Assembly (NCBI GenBank): GCA_002050235.1
Contig: MWST01000037.1
Location: 1-53,712 of the forward strand
DNA from: Polyangiaceae bacterium UTPRO1
GTDB taxonomy: Bacteria > Desulfobacterota > Binatia > UTPRO1
Reading direction: 5' to 3'
Length of the DNA stretch: 53,712 nt
Part shown: positions 35,310-44,103 of the stretch, one piece after another
Position numbering within the stretch: the first letter of the stretch is position 1
Layout of the letters: each line of letters opens with the position of its first letter
Notes under the pieces: model-generated
What the model was told of the DNA's origin: nothing
What the model saw: only the letters and a program-made list of their open reading frames with translations
Database searches by the model: none
Translations under genes and position numbers: made by a program

Positions 35310-35750
35310 TCAGCAGGGCGCGGGCAGCGCTGCGGGCAGATCGGTGCGCGCTGCGGCCGGCGGTGTCGCGGTGTCGCCGGCCTTCTTCGCGAGCACCGTG
35401 CGCACCGCCTGCACCAGCTGCTGGCGCGTGAAGGGTTTTCCGACGGAGTAGTCGGCCTCCATGGCTATGCCGAAATGCGAGCCGTGGAAGCCGATGCGCG
35501 CGCTCACCAGCACTACCGGCACGCTACGGCAGATCGGATCCTTGCGCAGGCCGTGCAGAAACTCGGTGCCGGTCATGCCCGGCATCATGATGTCGAGGAC
35601 GATGCAATCGGGCGTCGTGCGGCCGAGGATCTGGCATGCCTGGAGGGCGCTCGTTGCGGTGATCGTCCGATAGCCGGCGGTTTCCAGGTAGTGGGCGCTG
35701 ATGCGCGCGATGTCGATGCAGTCGTCGACGATGAGGACGGTAGCGCTCAT
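35310..35750 (-). CDS. Single-domain (CheY-like) response regulator
   Basis: A 146-residue receiver domain without an output domain. It has the acidic pair D9-D10, the phospho-acceptor D53 (CIVLDIMMPGMTG), the Thr/Ser position in VVLVSARIG and the Lys in VGKPFTRQQL. A Pro/Ala-rich tail follows. Upstream AT-poor DNA in the same frame has no start signal better than the ATG at 35750 (MSATVLIVDD). No kinase gene is adjacent; the alcohol dehydrogenase upstream is 243 bases away. It may relay or regulate through protein contacts. Confidence 0.9.
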   Translation of the reverse strand: MSATVLIVDDCIDIARISAHYLETAGYRTITATSALQACQILGRTTPDCIVLDIMMPGMTGTEFLHGLRKDPICRSVPVVLVSARIGFHGSHFGIAMEADYSVGKPFTRQQLVQAVRTVLAKKAGDTATPPAAARTDLPAALPAPC

Positions 35751-35993
35751 GGGGTGATCCTCCGTTCGCCGTGGTGCGAAGCAAGCTCGGGACCGCCGAG
35801 GACCGGAAAGACGCTGCGGCGGCGCCGTGGCGCGATCGCCGCGCCCCGCCGGCGTTTTTCGTTTTGCGTGCTGAGGCGGATGGGAAGCTGCCGCTGTTCG
35901 CCGCTCGCCAGGCAGTTGCGCGCGATCGCCGCCGCCCCCTGCGAGCGTGCAAGCAAGCCGCGGCAAGTGTCGCGGAAACTGTTGCGGCAAGTC

Positions 35994-37028
35994 TCAAGGC
36001 GTGAGAACGATCTTCAGCGCTTCGCGCCGCGCATAGGCAGCGTAAGCTTGCGGAGCTTCCGCCAGCGGTACGTGGCGACTCACGAGCGGCGTCGGGTCGA
36101 GGAGCCCCGCCGTCATCATGGCGAGCACGGGATCGACGTGGGCGATGACGTTGGCCTGGCCCGTCTTCAGCGTCAGGGCCTTGATCCAGACGATGCCCAT
36201 GTGGACCTGGCACCGTTCGGAGTAGACGCCGGTCACGGCGATCGTGCCGGCGTTCCGGGCGAGGCGGCATGCCAGGTCGAGGGCGTCGGGGTGTCCTACC
36301 GCGTCGATGCAGACGTCGGCGCCGCGCCCGGCCGTTGCCTTGCGGACCGCGGCCTTCGGATCCTGTTCGCCGCGGTGCACGGCTTCGGCACCGAAGCGCT
36401 CGGCCATGGCGAGGCGCTGCGGCACGTCATCGACGGCGATCACGTGACCGGCGCCGAGCGCGCGCGCCGCCTGGACAGCACAGAGTCCGACGGGCCCGAG
36501 ACCGAGCACGGCGACGACGTCGCCCGGCGCCATGTCGGCGCTGCGGATGGCATGGAAGCCGGTGCCCATGACGTCACCCGCGAACAGCGCGGCATCCGCC
36601 GAGAGGCCCGGCGGCACGCGGCGGAGCGTGAGATCGGCGTGCGGCACGAGGACCTGCTCGGCCTGCGCGCCGGGGAGTCCGCCGAGCGTCTTCCCGTGGC
36701 CGAACACGCGGGCTTCGACGCACTTGTGGAAGTCGCGGCGGCGGCAGAAGAAGCAGCGGCCGCACGCGGTAACGAAGCAGCCGAGGACGCGGTCGCCGAC
36801 AGCCACGTCGGTCACGTCGGGGCCGGCGGCGGTCACGGTACCGACGAACTCGTGACCGAGGATGAAGCCCGGCTCGAGCGGAATACGGCCGTGGTAGAGA
36901 TGGAGGTCGGAGCCGCAGATGCCGGTCGCCTCGACGCTGACGATCGCGTCGTCGGCAGCGGCGAGCGCCGGGTCCGGACACGTCTCGACGCGCACCTCTC
37001 CCGGGGCCCGGAACGTGACTGCCTGCAT
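35994..37028 (-). CDS. Zinc-dependent alcohol dehydrogenase (MDR family)
   Basis: A 344-residue medium-chain dehydrogenase. The catalytic zinc site is in GICGSDLHLYHG and GHEFVGTV. A structural zinc loop CGRCFFCRRRDFHKC is present. The Rossmann motif is VLGLGPVG with an acidic residue after it (AVDDVPQ), favouring NAD over NADP. The substrate is not readable; it resembles glutathione-independent formaldehyde or threonine-type dehydrogenases (the family label is tentative). aaagga upstream supports the ATG at 37028. It is divergent from the MBL-fold gene at 37167. Confidence 0.9.
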   Translation of the reverse strand: MQAVTFRAPGEVRVETCPDPALAAADDAIVSVEATGICGSDLHLYHGRIPLEPGFILGHEFVGTVTAAGPDVTDVAVGDRVLGCFVTACGRCFFCRRRDFHKCVEARVFGHGKTLGGLPGAQAEQVLVPHADLTLRRVPPGLSADAALFAGDVMGTGFHAIRSADMAPGDVVAVLGLGPVGLCAVQAARALGAGHVIAVDDVPQRLAMAERFGAEAVHRGEQDPKAAVRKATAGRGADVCIDAVGHPDALDLACRLARNAGTIAVTGVYSERCQVHMGIVWIKALTLKTGQANVIAHVDPVLAMMTAGLLDPTPLVSRHVPLAEAPQAYAAYARREALKIVLTP

Positions 37029-37166
37029 GCTGTCGGTCCTTTCGTGCGCACGGCCGTCGCCGCGCGGCTGCATCGCGCTTCGGAGTCGGAAGCGGCCGTG
37101 AAGGAGGCTTCCTAGCGCGCCGACACCAGGTTTGTCAGGTCGGCGCGCGACCGCTATGCGATCGGC

Positions 37167-37928
37167 ATGGCGGTTCGCCTCTACGCGCTCACGTGCGGCT
37201 GGCTCACGGCGCCGCGGGCGCTCTTCGTCGAGGGGGCGGTGGGGAGCCTGCGTGTGCCGGTGCCCGTCTTCGTGATCGACCATCCCCGCGGGCTCGTTCT
37301 CTTCGACAGCGGGCTCCATCGTCAGTTGCAAGACGATCCGGCGGCACGGCTCGGGGCCACGGCGGCTCTGTTCACGACCCACTTCGATCCCGGCGACGAC
37401 GTTGCGGCGCGACTCGCAGCGGCGGGCTTCGATATCGGCGGGGTGCGCTGGCTCGTCAACTCGCACCTGCACTTCGATCATGCCGGCGGCAACGTCGCCG
37501 TCGCGAACGCGACCGTCGTCGTGCAGCGGCGCGAGTGGCAAGCGGCGCACGATGACGCGAGCATCGCCGCCAACGGCTACGTGCCGGCGGATTTCGATAC
37601 CGGACAGCCGCGCTTGGAGGTGGACGGCGAGCACGACCTCTTCGGCGACGGCCGCGTCGTCTGCCTGCCGACCTACGGCCACACGCCCGGCCATCAGTCG
37701 CTGCTGGTACGCCTCGACAGCGGCGACACCGTGCTCGCCGCCGACGCCTGCTACCTGCGCGAGACGCTCGACGAGCTGAAGCTCCCCTCCTTCGCCCACG
37801 ATGCCGGCGCCATGTTGTCGTCGCTGCAGCGCCTGCGCGCGCTCGCCGCGGTGGGCACGCGCATCGTCTACGGCCACGATCCCGAGGCGTGGACGCTGAT
37901 GCCGCAGGCTCCCCAGGCGATCGGCTGA
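37167..37928 (+). CDS. MBL-fold hydrolase, AHL lactonase-like
   Basis: A 253-residue metallo-beta-lactamase-fold protein. The metal-binding motif H100-L-H102-F-D104-H105 (SHLHFDHAGGN) is complete, with further ligands in YGHTPGHQS, AADACY and YGHDPE. The overall layout (FVIDHPRGLVLFDSGLH start, dinuclear site) matches N-acyl-homoserine-lactone lactonases such as AiiA, but the substrate cannot be decided by sequence alone. The glycosyltransferase follows 10 bases later, so the two are probably co-transcribed. Confidence 0.85.
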   Translation: MAVRLYALTCGWLTAPRALFVEGAVGSLRVPVPVFVIDHPRGLVLFDSGLHRQLQDDPAARLGATAALFTTHFDPGDDVAARLAAAGFDIGGVRWLVNSHLHFDHAGGNVAVANATVVVQRREWQAAHDDASIAANGYVPADFDTGQPRLEVDGEHDLFGDGRVVCLPTYGHTPGHQSLLVRLDSGDTVLAADACYLRETLDELKLPSFAHDAGAMLSSLQRLRALAAVGTRIVYGHDPEAWTLMPQAPQAIG

Positions 37929-37938
37929 GCTGCGAGCG

Positions 37939-38952
37939 GTGGCGATGCCGGCGCCGCTCGTCTCCGTGCTCTTGCCCGTGCGCGACGCGGCGGCGACGCT
38001 CGCGGCGAGCCTCGCGAGCGTCCGCCGGCAGCGCTGGCGCGACTGGGAGTGCGTCGTCGTCGACGACGGATCGGTCGACGCTACCTGCGCCGTCGCCGAG
38101 GGCTTCGCGGCCCAGGATCGGCGCTTCGTCGTGGTGCCGAGACCGCGATCGGGCCTCGTCGCGGCGTTGCAGGCCGGTCTCGAGCGCTGCCGGGGCGCGT
38201 TCGTGGCGCGCATGGACGGCGACGACCTGATGCACCGCGATCGTCTCGCGGCGCAGCTTGCGCACCTGGCGGCGGCGCCCGAGCTGGCGGCGGTCGCCTC
38301 CCACGTCCGCATCTTTCCCCGCGCTCGTCTCGCCGCCGGGTGGCGAGCGTACGAACGTTGGGTGAACGGGATCGCCTCGGCGGCCGACGTGCGCGCGGAG
38401 GCGTTGGTCGAGTGTCCGGTCGTGCACCCGACGTTGACTTTCCGGCGTCCGGCGCTCGTAGCGCTCGGATACCGCGACGTCGGCTGGCCCGAGGACTACG
38501 ACCTCGTGCTGCGGGCGCTCGCGCGCGGCTTCGAGATCGGCATCGTGCCGCGCCGCCTGCACGCGTGGCGCGATCGCCCCGAGCGGCTCTCCCGCACCGG
38601 TGCGGCCTACGCGCTGTCGCGCTTCACTGCCATCAAAGCAGCCTTCCTGGCCGAGGGTTTCCTCGCCGCCTCCGATCGCTACGTGCTCTGGGGGTACGGA
38701 GCTACGGGGCGGGCGCTGCGCCGCGCGCTCGCGGCCCGCGAGAAGTATCCTACCCACGTGATCGAGGTGCACCCGCGCCGGATCGGGAACACCATCCACG
38801 GGGCGGCAGTCATCGCTCCCGAAGCGTTGCCGGCGCTGGCTCCGGCTGCGATCGTCGTCTCGGTGGCGCGCCACGAGCCGCGGCGGCTCATCCGCGCCGC
38901 GCTGGCGACGATGGGTTTCCGGGAGCTCCACGACTTCGTCTGTGCCGCGTGA
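37939..38952 (+). CDS. Family 2 glycosyltransferase with C-terminal Rossmann-like domain
   Basis: A 337-residue protein in two parts. The GT-A domain (1 to about 235) has VSVLLPVRDAAATL, VVDDGSVDAT, a metal-binding DGDD (MDGDDLMH) and the catalytic region GWPEDYDL. The C-terminal 95 residues start YVLWGYGATGRALRR, a GxGxxG-type nucleotide-binding loop, and continue IGNTIHGAAVIAPEALPAL, as in sugar-modifying CoA-binding or PglD-like N-domains. It may therefore bind a second nucleotide or regulator. The start is GTG 37939; ATG 37945 is equally possible. The flavoprotein gene follows. Confidence 0.88.
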   Translation: MAMPAPLVSVLLPVRDAAATLAASLASVRRQRWRDWECVVVDDGSVDATCAVAEGFAAQDRRFVVVPRPRSGLVAALQAGLERCRGAFVARMDGDDLMHRDRLAAQLAHLAAAPELAAVASHVRIFPRARLAAGWRAYERWVNGIASAADVRAEALVECPVVHPTLTFRRPALVALGYRDVGWPEDYDLVLRALARGFEIGIVPRRLHAWRDRPERLSRTGAAYALSRFTAIKAAFLAEGFLAASDRYVLWGYGATGRALRRALAAREKYPTHVIEVHPRRIGNTIHGAAVIAPEALPALAPAAIVVSVARHEPRRLIRAALATMGFRELHDFVCAA

Positions 38953-39036
38953 CCACACGCAGACCGAGTCGCGCGCGCCGTGCCGGCGGCTCGGGAAGTT
39001 GCGCGCCGGGCGGCCTTCTCTTAGCTTCCGGCGCCG

Positions 39037-40230
39037 GTGGAACGGCGTGACGTGATCATCGTCGGCAGCGGACCCGCCGGCGCCGCGACCGCCCTTGCGC
39101 TGGTGGGTGCCGATCCGGGGATCGCCGGCCGCATCGTGGTCCTCGAGAAGGCCCGCCATCCGCGCCCCAAGGTCTGCGCCGGCGGTCTTATTCCGCACGC
39201 GCTCGCGACTCTCGATACGCTCGGCGTCGGCCTCGTCGTGCCGCACGTGATGGTCGATCGCGCCCGCGTCGACGTGCCCGGCGCCAGGGTCGAAGTCGAG
39301 GGCAGCCGTTTCTGTGCGGTGGTGCGGCGGGATGAGCTCGACGCCTCCCTGGTCGCAGCGGTGCGGGCGCGCGGCGTCGAGGTGCGCGAGGACGAGAAGG
39401 TGACGGCGCTGGCGCGCGTCACCGGCGGCATCGAGATCACCACCACCCGCGACACCTACACGACGCCGATCCTCGTCGGCGCCGACGGCTCGGGAAGCCT
39501 CGTCCGGCGCCGGCTCGTCGACGGCCCGGAGCGGGGACACGGCGAAGTGCCGCGAGCGATCATGGCCGACCTGCGCCTCGGTGCCGGCGCCAGCTCCTGG
39601 GACGGGCATGCGCGCGCCCGCTACGATTTCGACTTCCGCGCGGTTGTGCGCGGTCTCGCCGGCTATGCGTGGGCGTTCCCGTGCCTCATCGACGGCGCGC
39701 CGCACGTGAACGCAGGCGTCTATGCCTGGCGGCGGACCGGAGTCGATCTCGTGGCGCTGCTGCGCGAGCTCCAGGGCGAGCTCGGCGGAGCGCCGGTCGA
39801 GCACCGGGCGGCGCCGATCCGCTGCTTCGGTGCGGCGGCGTTCACGGCTCCGCACGTGCTGCTGGTCGGCGACGCTGCCGGCGTCGAGCCGCTGATGGGC
39901 GAGGGGATCTCGTTCGCGCTCGAATACGGCCTCTGGGCGGCAGCCGAGATCGCCGCTGCGCTCCGTCGCCGCGACTACGCTTTCGCCGCGGCTGAAGAAC
40001 GGTTTCGCCGCGGCTGGGTAGGCCGCAAGCTGCGCCGGCTCGAGCAGGCAGCGACCATGTTCTACGGTCCGGGAGCGCGGCTGTGGCTGGGAATTGCGGC
40101 GCGCTGGAAGGGCGCCCAGGAGGTCGGCCTGCGCTGGTACAACGGCGTCGACGGCTGGGATCGGCGCAGCGGCTGGGAGGCGTTGCGCACCGCCGTGCGC
40201 TGGTCGCTCGGGCGCCGCGGCGCCGTGTGA
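39037..40230 (+). CDS. Geranylgeranyl-reductase-family FAD oxidoreductase
   Basis: A 397-residue flavoprotein. The N-terminal dinucleotide fold is VIIVGSGPAGAATALAL, followed by KVCAGGLIPHAL, characteristic of the geranylgeranyl/digeranylgeranylglycerophospholipid reductase family. The second FAD contact is LLVGDAAGVEPLMGEGISFALE. Such enzymes saturate isoprenoid double bonds or oxidise related substrates; which one applies here is unknown. The GTG start lies 84 bases after the glycosyltransferase. It precedes the thiolase gene. Confidence 0.87.
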   Translation: MERRDVIIVGSGPAGAATALALVGADPGIAGRIVVLEKARHPRPKVCAGGLIPHALATLDTLGVGLVVPHVMVDRARVDVPGARVEVEGSRFCAVVRRDELDASLVAAVRARGVEVREDEKVTALARVTGGIEITTTRDTYTTPILVGADGSGSLVRRRLVDGPERGHGEVPRAIMADLRLGAGASSWDGHARARYDFDFRAVVRGLAGYAWAFPCLIDGAPHVNAGVYAWRRTGVDLVALLRELQGELGGAPVEHRAAPIRCFGAAAFTAPHVLLVGDAAGVEPLMGEGISFALEYGLWAAAEIAAALRRRDYAFAAAEERFRRGWVGRKLRRLEQAATMFYGPGARLWLGIAARWKGAQEVGLRWYNGVDGWDRRSGWEALRTAVRWSLGRRGAV

Positions 40231-40376
40231 CGGGCGCTCGGACGCGGTCTCGCGCCGCGGCCTCAGGCCTGCACGTGCGGCGCCGCGGCGGCCAGTCGCC
40301 GGTTGCCTGGCGGCCAGGCGTCGGGCATTAAAGACCCTCGCCAATCGCCAACCCCCACGCTTCGGAGGAGATCCAC

Positions 40377-41555
40377 ATGCACAAGCCCGTGATCGTCGCC
40401 GCCACCCGGACGGCCATCGGAACGTTCGGCGGCACCCTCGCCCAGACCCCCGCGCCGGAGCTCGGCGCCGTCGTCATCCGCGAGGCGTTGCGGCGCGCCG
40501 GCAACCTCCCCGGCGACGTCATCGACGAGGTGATCCTCGGGAACGTGCTCACCGCCGGCCTAGGGTTGAACCCGGCGCGGGTAGCGTACCTGAAGGCGGG
40601 CATTCCCAAGGAGGTTCCGGGCTACACCATCAACAAGGCGTGCGGCTCGGGGCTGAAGGCGGTGGCGCTCGCGGCGCAGTCGGTCGCGGCGGGCGACGCC
40701 GAGATCGTGGTCGCGGGCGGCATGGAGAACATGAGCGCGGCTCCCTACCTCCTCACCAAGGCGCGCACCGGATACCGCATGGGACACGACCAGATCATCG
40801 ACTCGATGATCAGCGACGGCCTCACTTGCCCGATCACTTTCACCCACATGGGCATCACCGCCGAGAACGTCGCGGCGAAGTACGAGATCACCCGCGCCGA
40901 GCAGGACGAGTTCGCGATCGAGAGCCAGGCGAAGGCGGCGGCTGCCATCAAGGCGGGCCGGTTCAAGGAGGAGATCGTCGCCGTCGAGATCCCGGCGAAG
41001 AAGGGCGATCCCGTCAAGTTCTCGACCGACGAGCACCCGCGCGAGAGCGCGCCCGACAAGGTCGCGGCGCTGAAGCCGGCGTTCAAGAAGGACGGCACGG
41101 TGACGGCGGCCAGCGCGTCGGGCATCAACGACGGCGCTGCCGCGGTCGTCGTCATGTCGGAAGAGCGGGCGAAGAAGCTCGGTCTGCCGATCCTCGCGAG
41201 CGTCCGCGCCACGGCGGCGGCGGGAGTCGATCCGGCGATCATGGGCATGGGTCCGTGGCCGGCCTCCGAGAAAGCGCTCGGAAAGGCGGGTCTCCGCAAG
41301 GAAGATATAGACCTCTGGGAGCTCAACGAGGCCTTCGCGGCGCAGTCGCTCGGCGTGCTGCGCGAGCTCCGCATCCCGAAGAATCGCGTCAACGTGAACG
41401 GCGGCGCCATCGCCCTCGGCCACCCGATCGGGGCGAGCGGCGCCCGCATCCTCGTCACCCTGATCCACGCGATGAAGAGCCGCGACGCCAAGCTCGGCCT
41501 CGCCTCGCTCTGCATCGGCGGCGGGCAGGGGATCGCCATGATCATCGAGCGCTGA
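40377..41555 (+). CDS. Acetyl-CoA acetyltransferase (thiolase)
   Basis: A 392-residue thiolase that condenses or cleaves acetoacetyl-CoA. It has the nucleophile C89 ([11 protein letters not shown]), the GGMENMS loop, the [10 protein letters not shown] segment, [10 protein letters not shown] with the catalytic His and the C-terminal Cys in LCIGGGQG. The protein fits a biosynthetic or PHB-type thiolase, but a beta-oxidation role is possible. A strong ribosome site (ggaggag) fixes the ATG. The HAD phosphatase gene follows 21 bases later. Confidence 0.95.
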   Translation: MHKPVIVAATRTAIGTFGGTLAQTPAPELGAVVIREALRRAGNLPGDVIDEVILGNVLTAGLGLNPARVAYLKAGIPKEVPGYTINKACGSGLKAVALAAQSVAAGDAEIVVAGGMENMSAAPYLLTKARTGYRMGHDQIIDSMISDGLTCPITFTHMGITAENVAAKYEITRAEQDEFAIESQAKAAAAIKAGRFKEEIVAVEIPAKKGDPVKFSTDEHPRESAPDKVAALKPAFKKDGTVTAASASGINDGAAAVVVMSEERAKKLGLPILASVRATAAAGVDPAIMGMGPWPASEKALGKAGLRKEDIDLWELNEAFAAQSLGVLRELRIPKNRVNVNGGAIALGHPIGASGARILVTLIHAMKSRDAKLGLASLCIGGGQGIAMIIER

Positions 41556-41576
41556 GGCGCCCGCAGCGAGCGGTCC

Positions 41577-42254
41577 GTGGCGGTCGCGGCGTTCTTCGAT
41601 ATCGACGGTACGCTGATCGCGAAGAACACCGGGCCGCTGTACATGCGGTTCCTCCGCCGCCGCGGAGAGATCCGGCGGCGTGACGCAGCGCGGACGATCT
41701 ACCTCTACCTTCGGTACAAGCTCGGGCTGCTCGACATCGAGCGCGCGGTGGCGAGCTCGAGCGGCTGGATCCGCGGCCGCGACGAGCAGGCCGTCGCCGC
41801 CCACTGCCGCGTGTGGTACCGCGACATGGTGCGCCAATACCTGCAGCCGGCGATAGTGCGACGCGTCCGCGAGCACCGAGCTGCCGGGCACGTCGTGGCG
41901 CTGCTGTCGAGCTCGACTCCCTACTTGGCGACCCCGCTTGCCGAGGAGCTCGGCATCGAGCACATGCTGGTCTCGCGCCTCGTGGTCGAAGACGGCCGCT
42001 TCACGGGAGAGGTGCATCGCCCCATCTGCTACGGTGCCGGAAAGATCCATTGGGCGCGACGGTTCGCCGCCGAGCACGACGTCGACCTCGGTGCGAGCTG
42101 GTTCTATACTGATTCGGTGACCGATCTGCCGATGCTCGAGATCGTCGGACACCCCGAGGTCGTGAACCCCGATCCGCGACTGCGGCGCGAGGCGCGCCGC
42201 CGCGGCTGGAACGTCGTGCAGGCGAGCGTGCACGACCCGAGCTCGCGGCCGTGA
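41577..42254 (+). CDS. HAD-IB family phosphatase
   Basis: A 225-residue haloacid-dehalogenase-type hydrolase of the phosphoserine-phosphatase-like subfamily IB. The catalytic D8-I-D10-G-T (FFDIDGTL) is intact, followed by the LLSSSTPYLATPL motif II region, a Lys in GAGKIHWARRF and the motif III segment YTDSVTDLPMLE. The helical cap between is typical of family IB (TIGR01490-like). The substrate is unknown. The start is a GTG; the stop overlaps the next start as GTGA, indicating coupled translation. Confidence 0.9.
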   Translation: MAVAAFFDIDGTLIAKNTGPLYMRFLRRRGEIRRRDAARTIYLYLRYKLGLLDIERAVASSSGWIRGRDEQAVAAHCRVWYRDMVRQYLQPAIVRRVREHRAAGHVVALLSSSTPYLATPLAEELGIEHMLVSRLVVEDGRFTGEVHRPICYGAGKIHWARRFAAEHDVDLGASWFYTDSVTDLPMLEIVGHPEVVNPDPRLRREARRRGWNVVQASVHDPSSRP

Positions 42255-42514
42255 GCCGCCGGGCACGGAGGCGCAGCGGAGCGACGTGGTGGGCGCTCGC
42301 TGCAGCGGCTCTGACGGCGGGTCTGCTCGGGTGGTGGCTCGCGGCGCGCCGCACCGAGGCGCCGGGGCCGGCAGCGAGCCAGCCGGAGGCGCGCGCTCCG
42401 TCTGCGGTCGACGAGGATCACGACGGGGAAGGCCCCGCCGAGATAACGAGCGACGAGAAGGCGGCGCTCGAGCACATCCTCCGCGAACGCAACGCCGCCG
42501 GTCGCGAGCGCTGA
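42251..42514 (+). CDS. Small single-pass membrane protein
   Basis: An 87-residue protein. A basic N-terminus (SRRARRRSGATW) is followed by one hydrophobic helix (residues about 12-31, WALAAAALTAGLLGWWLAA) and an acidic, Pro/Ala-rich soluble part ending in a short helix (SDEKAALEHILRERNAA). This is probably type I or II anchored, with the acidic tail exposed. Function unknown. It is translationally coupled to the HAD phosphatase, so it may tether or regulate that enzyme. Confidence 0.72.
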   Translation: MSRRARRRSGATWWALAAAALTAGLLGWWLAARRTEAPGPAASQPEARAPSAVDEDHDGEGPAEITSDEKAALEHILRERNAAGRER

Positions 42515-42617
42515 CGCGGTCGGCACGGCCGTTCCGCCGTCGCGTCCGCGCGTCGCGATTCGTGATGACTTTCACCCGGGCGAGGTCTATAAGCTCCTCC
42601 CCCCGGCACACGTGACG

Positions 42618-44042
42618 ATGGCTTCGATCGAGGAAAACCTCCGCAAGATTCCGCCGCAGAACCTCGAGGCCGAGGAATCCGTCCTCGGCGGCATCCTCCT
42701 CGACAACCACGCCTGCAATATCGTCCTGCCGATTCTGCGGTCGGAGCACTTCTACCGCGAGGCGCATCGCAAGATCTTCACGGCGATGATCTCCCTGAAC
42801 GAGAGCGGGGCGCCGGTCGACATCATCACCCTCACCGAAGCGCTGCGGCAGCGCGGACAGCTCCAGGACGTCGGCGGCGCCACCTTCATCGCCGAGCTCG
42901 CCAACCGCGTCCCGACCGCCGCCAACGCCGAGTACTATGCCAAGATCGTGCGCGAGAAGGCGCTCCTGCGCGGCCTCATCTCGACCGCCACCGAGATCGC
43001 GACCGAGGCCTACGGCAATCAGACCGACGTCGACAGATTCGTCGACGTCGCCGAGTCGAAGATCTTCGCGATCGCCGAGCAGAAGGTCACCACCGAGTTC
43101 TTCGTGATCGGCGACCTGCTGCAGCCCGCCATCAAGGAGATCGAGAAGCTCTTCAACCGCAAGGACATGGTGACCGGCGTGCCGACCGGTTTCCACGACC
43201 TCGACAGGATGACCGCCGGCATGCACGCCGGCGACCTCATCATCGTCGCCGGCCGTCCCGGCATGGGGAAGACCGCGCTCGCGCTCAACATCGCGACGAC
43301 GGCGGCGCAACAGGCCAGCATCGGCGTAGCCGTCTTCTCGCTCGAAATGTCGAAGGAGCAGCTGGTGCTGCGCATGCTCTGCTCCGAGGCGCTCGTGAAC
43401 TATCAGGACGTCCGCTCGGGGCGCCTCCACGAGAAGGACTTCGCCAAGCTCGCGCGCGCCGCCGGAGCGCTCCACCAGTCGGTGATCTACATCGACGACG
43501 CCGCCGGCCTCTCGGTGCTGGAGCTGCGCGCCAAGGCGCGCCGCCTGAAGCGCGAGATCCATGCGCGCGGCGGCCGCCTCGGCCTCATCGTCATAGACTA
43601 CATGCAGCTGATGCGCGGCTCCGGCCGCACCGACTCGCGCGAGCAGGAGATCTCGGAGATCTCGCGCTCCTTGAAGGCGCTCGCGAAGCAGATGGAGCTG
43701 CCGATCATCGCGCTCTCGCAGTTGAACCGGCGCGTCGAGGAGCGGGGTGCCGATCGGCGGCCGGTGATGGCGAACCTGCGCGAATCGGGCGCCATCGAGC
43801 AGGACGCCGACGTCATCCTCTTCGTCTACCGCGAAGCGGCCTACAACAAGGAGCTCGGCCCCGAAGAAGAGCGCGAGGCCGAGATCATCATCGGCAAGCA
43901 GCGCAACGGCCCGACCGGCACGGTGAACGTGACCTTCAGGAAAGAGTACATGCGCTTCGCCGACCGCGCCCTCCCGAGCGACGAGGCCTACGAGCACGAT
44001 TCGCCGTTCAGCGAACGCGACTACGACATGCCGGAGATGTGA
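42618..44042 (+). CDS. dnaB: Replicative DNA helicase DnaB
   Basis: Hexameric 5'-3' helicase of the replication fork. The protein has 474 residues. The N-terminal primase-interacting domain starts EENLRKIPPQNLEAEESVLGGIL, a linker follows, then the RecA-like core with Walker A GRPGMGKT (212-219), AVFSLEMSKEQL, Walker B LIVIDYMQLM, ALSQLNRRVEERGADRRP and the arginine-finger region. There is no intein, which is sometimes found in this gene. The ATG at 42618 is preferred over the GTG at 42612. It is convergent with the TolC-like gene. Confidence 0.97.
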   Translation: MASIEENLRKIPPQNLEAEESVLGGILLDNHACNIVLPILRSEHFYREAHRKIFTAMISLNESGAPVDIITLTEALRQRGQLQDVGGATFIAELANRVPTAANAEYYAKIVREKALLRGLISTATEIATEAYGNQTDVDRFVDVAESKIFAIAEQKVTTEFFVIGDLLQPAIKEIEKLFNRKDMVTGVPTGFHDLDRMTAGMHAGDLIIVAGRPGMGKTALALNIATTAAQQASIGVAVFSLEMSKEQLVLRMLCSEALVNYQDVRSGRLHEKDFAKLARAAGALHQSVIYIDDAAGLSVLELRAKARRLKREIHARGGRLGLIVIDYMQLMRGSGRTDSREQEISEISRSLKALAKQMELPIIALSQLNRRVEERGADRRPVMANLRESGAIEQDADVILFVYREAAYNKELGPEEEREAEIIIGKQRNGPTGTVNVTFRKEYMRFADRALPSDEAYEHDSPFSERDYDMPEM

Positions 44043-44060
44043 TCCGAGCGCGCAGCGCGC

Positions 44061-44086
44061 GACCGCGGCCGATGCAAGTCGCGGTC
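44061..44086. terminator. Hairpin between convergent dnaB and exporter operon
   Basis: The arms gaccgcg (44061-44067) and cgcggtc (44080-44086) enclose a 12-base loop. It lies between the dnaB stop and the TolC-like stop and has no T-tract on either strand. It may stop or stabilise both messages. Confidence 0.35.
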
Positions 44087-44103
44087 CTAGGAGCAGCGCT
44101 GCC

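Noticed and set aside
35751..35993. N-terminal extension or second gene upstream of the response regulator
   Set aside because: The frame is Arg/Pro/Ala-rich without a ribosome site; the receiver domain starts at 35750.
37456..40344. A 962-codon minus-strand reading frame opposite the MBL, glycosyltransferase and flavoprotein genes
   Set aside because: It is antisense to three clearly conserved genes and its sequence is low-complexity Arg/Ala/Glu, as expected from GC-rich shadow frames.
40560..43997. A 1145-codon minus-strand frame opposite thiolase, HAD and dnaB
   Set aside because: The opposite strand encodes firm families with intact active-site motifs; this frame has no recognisable domain.
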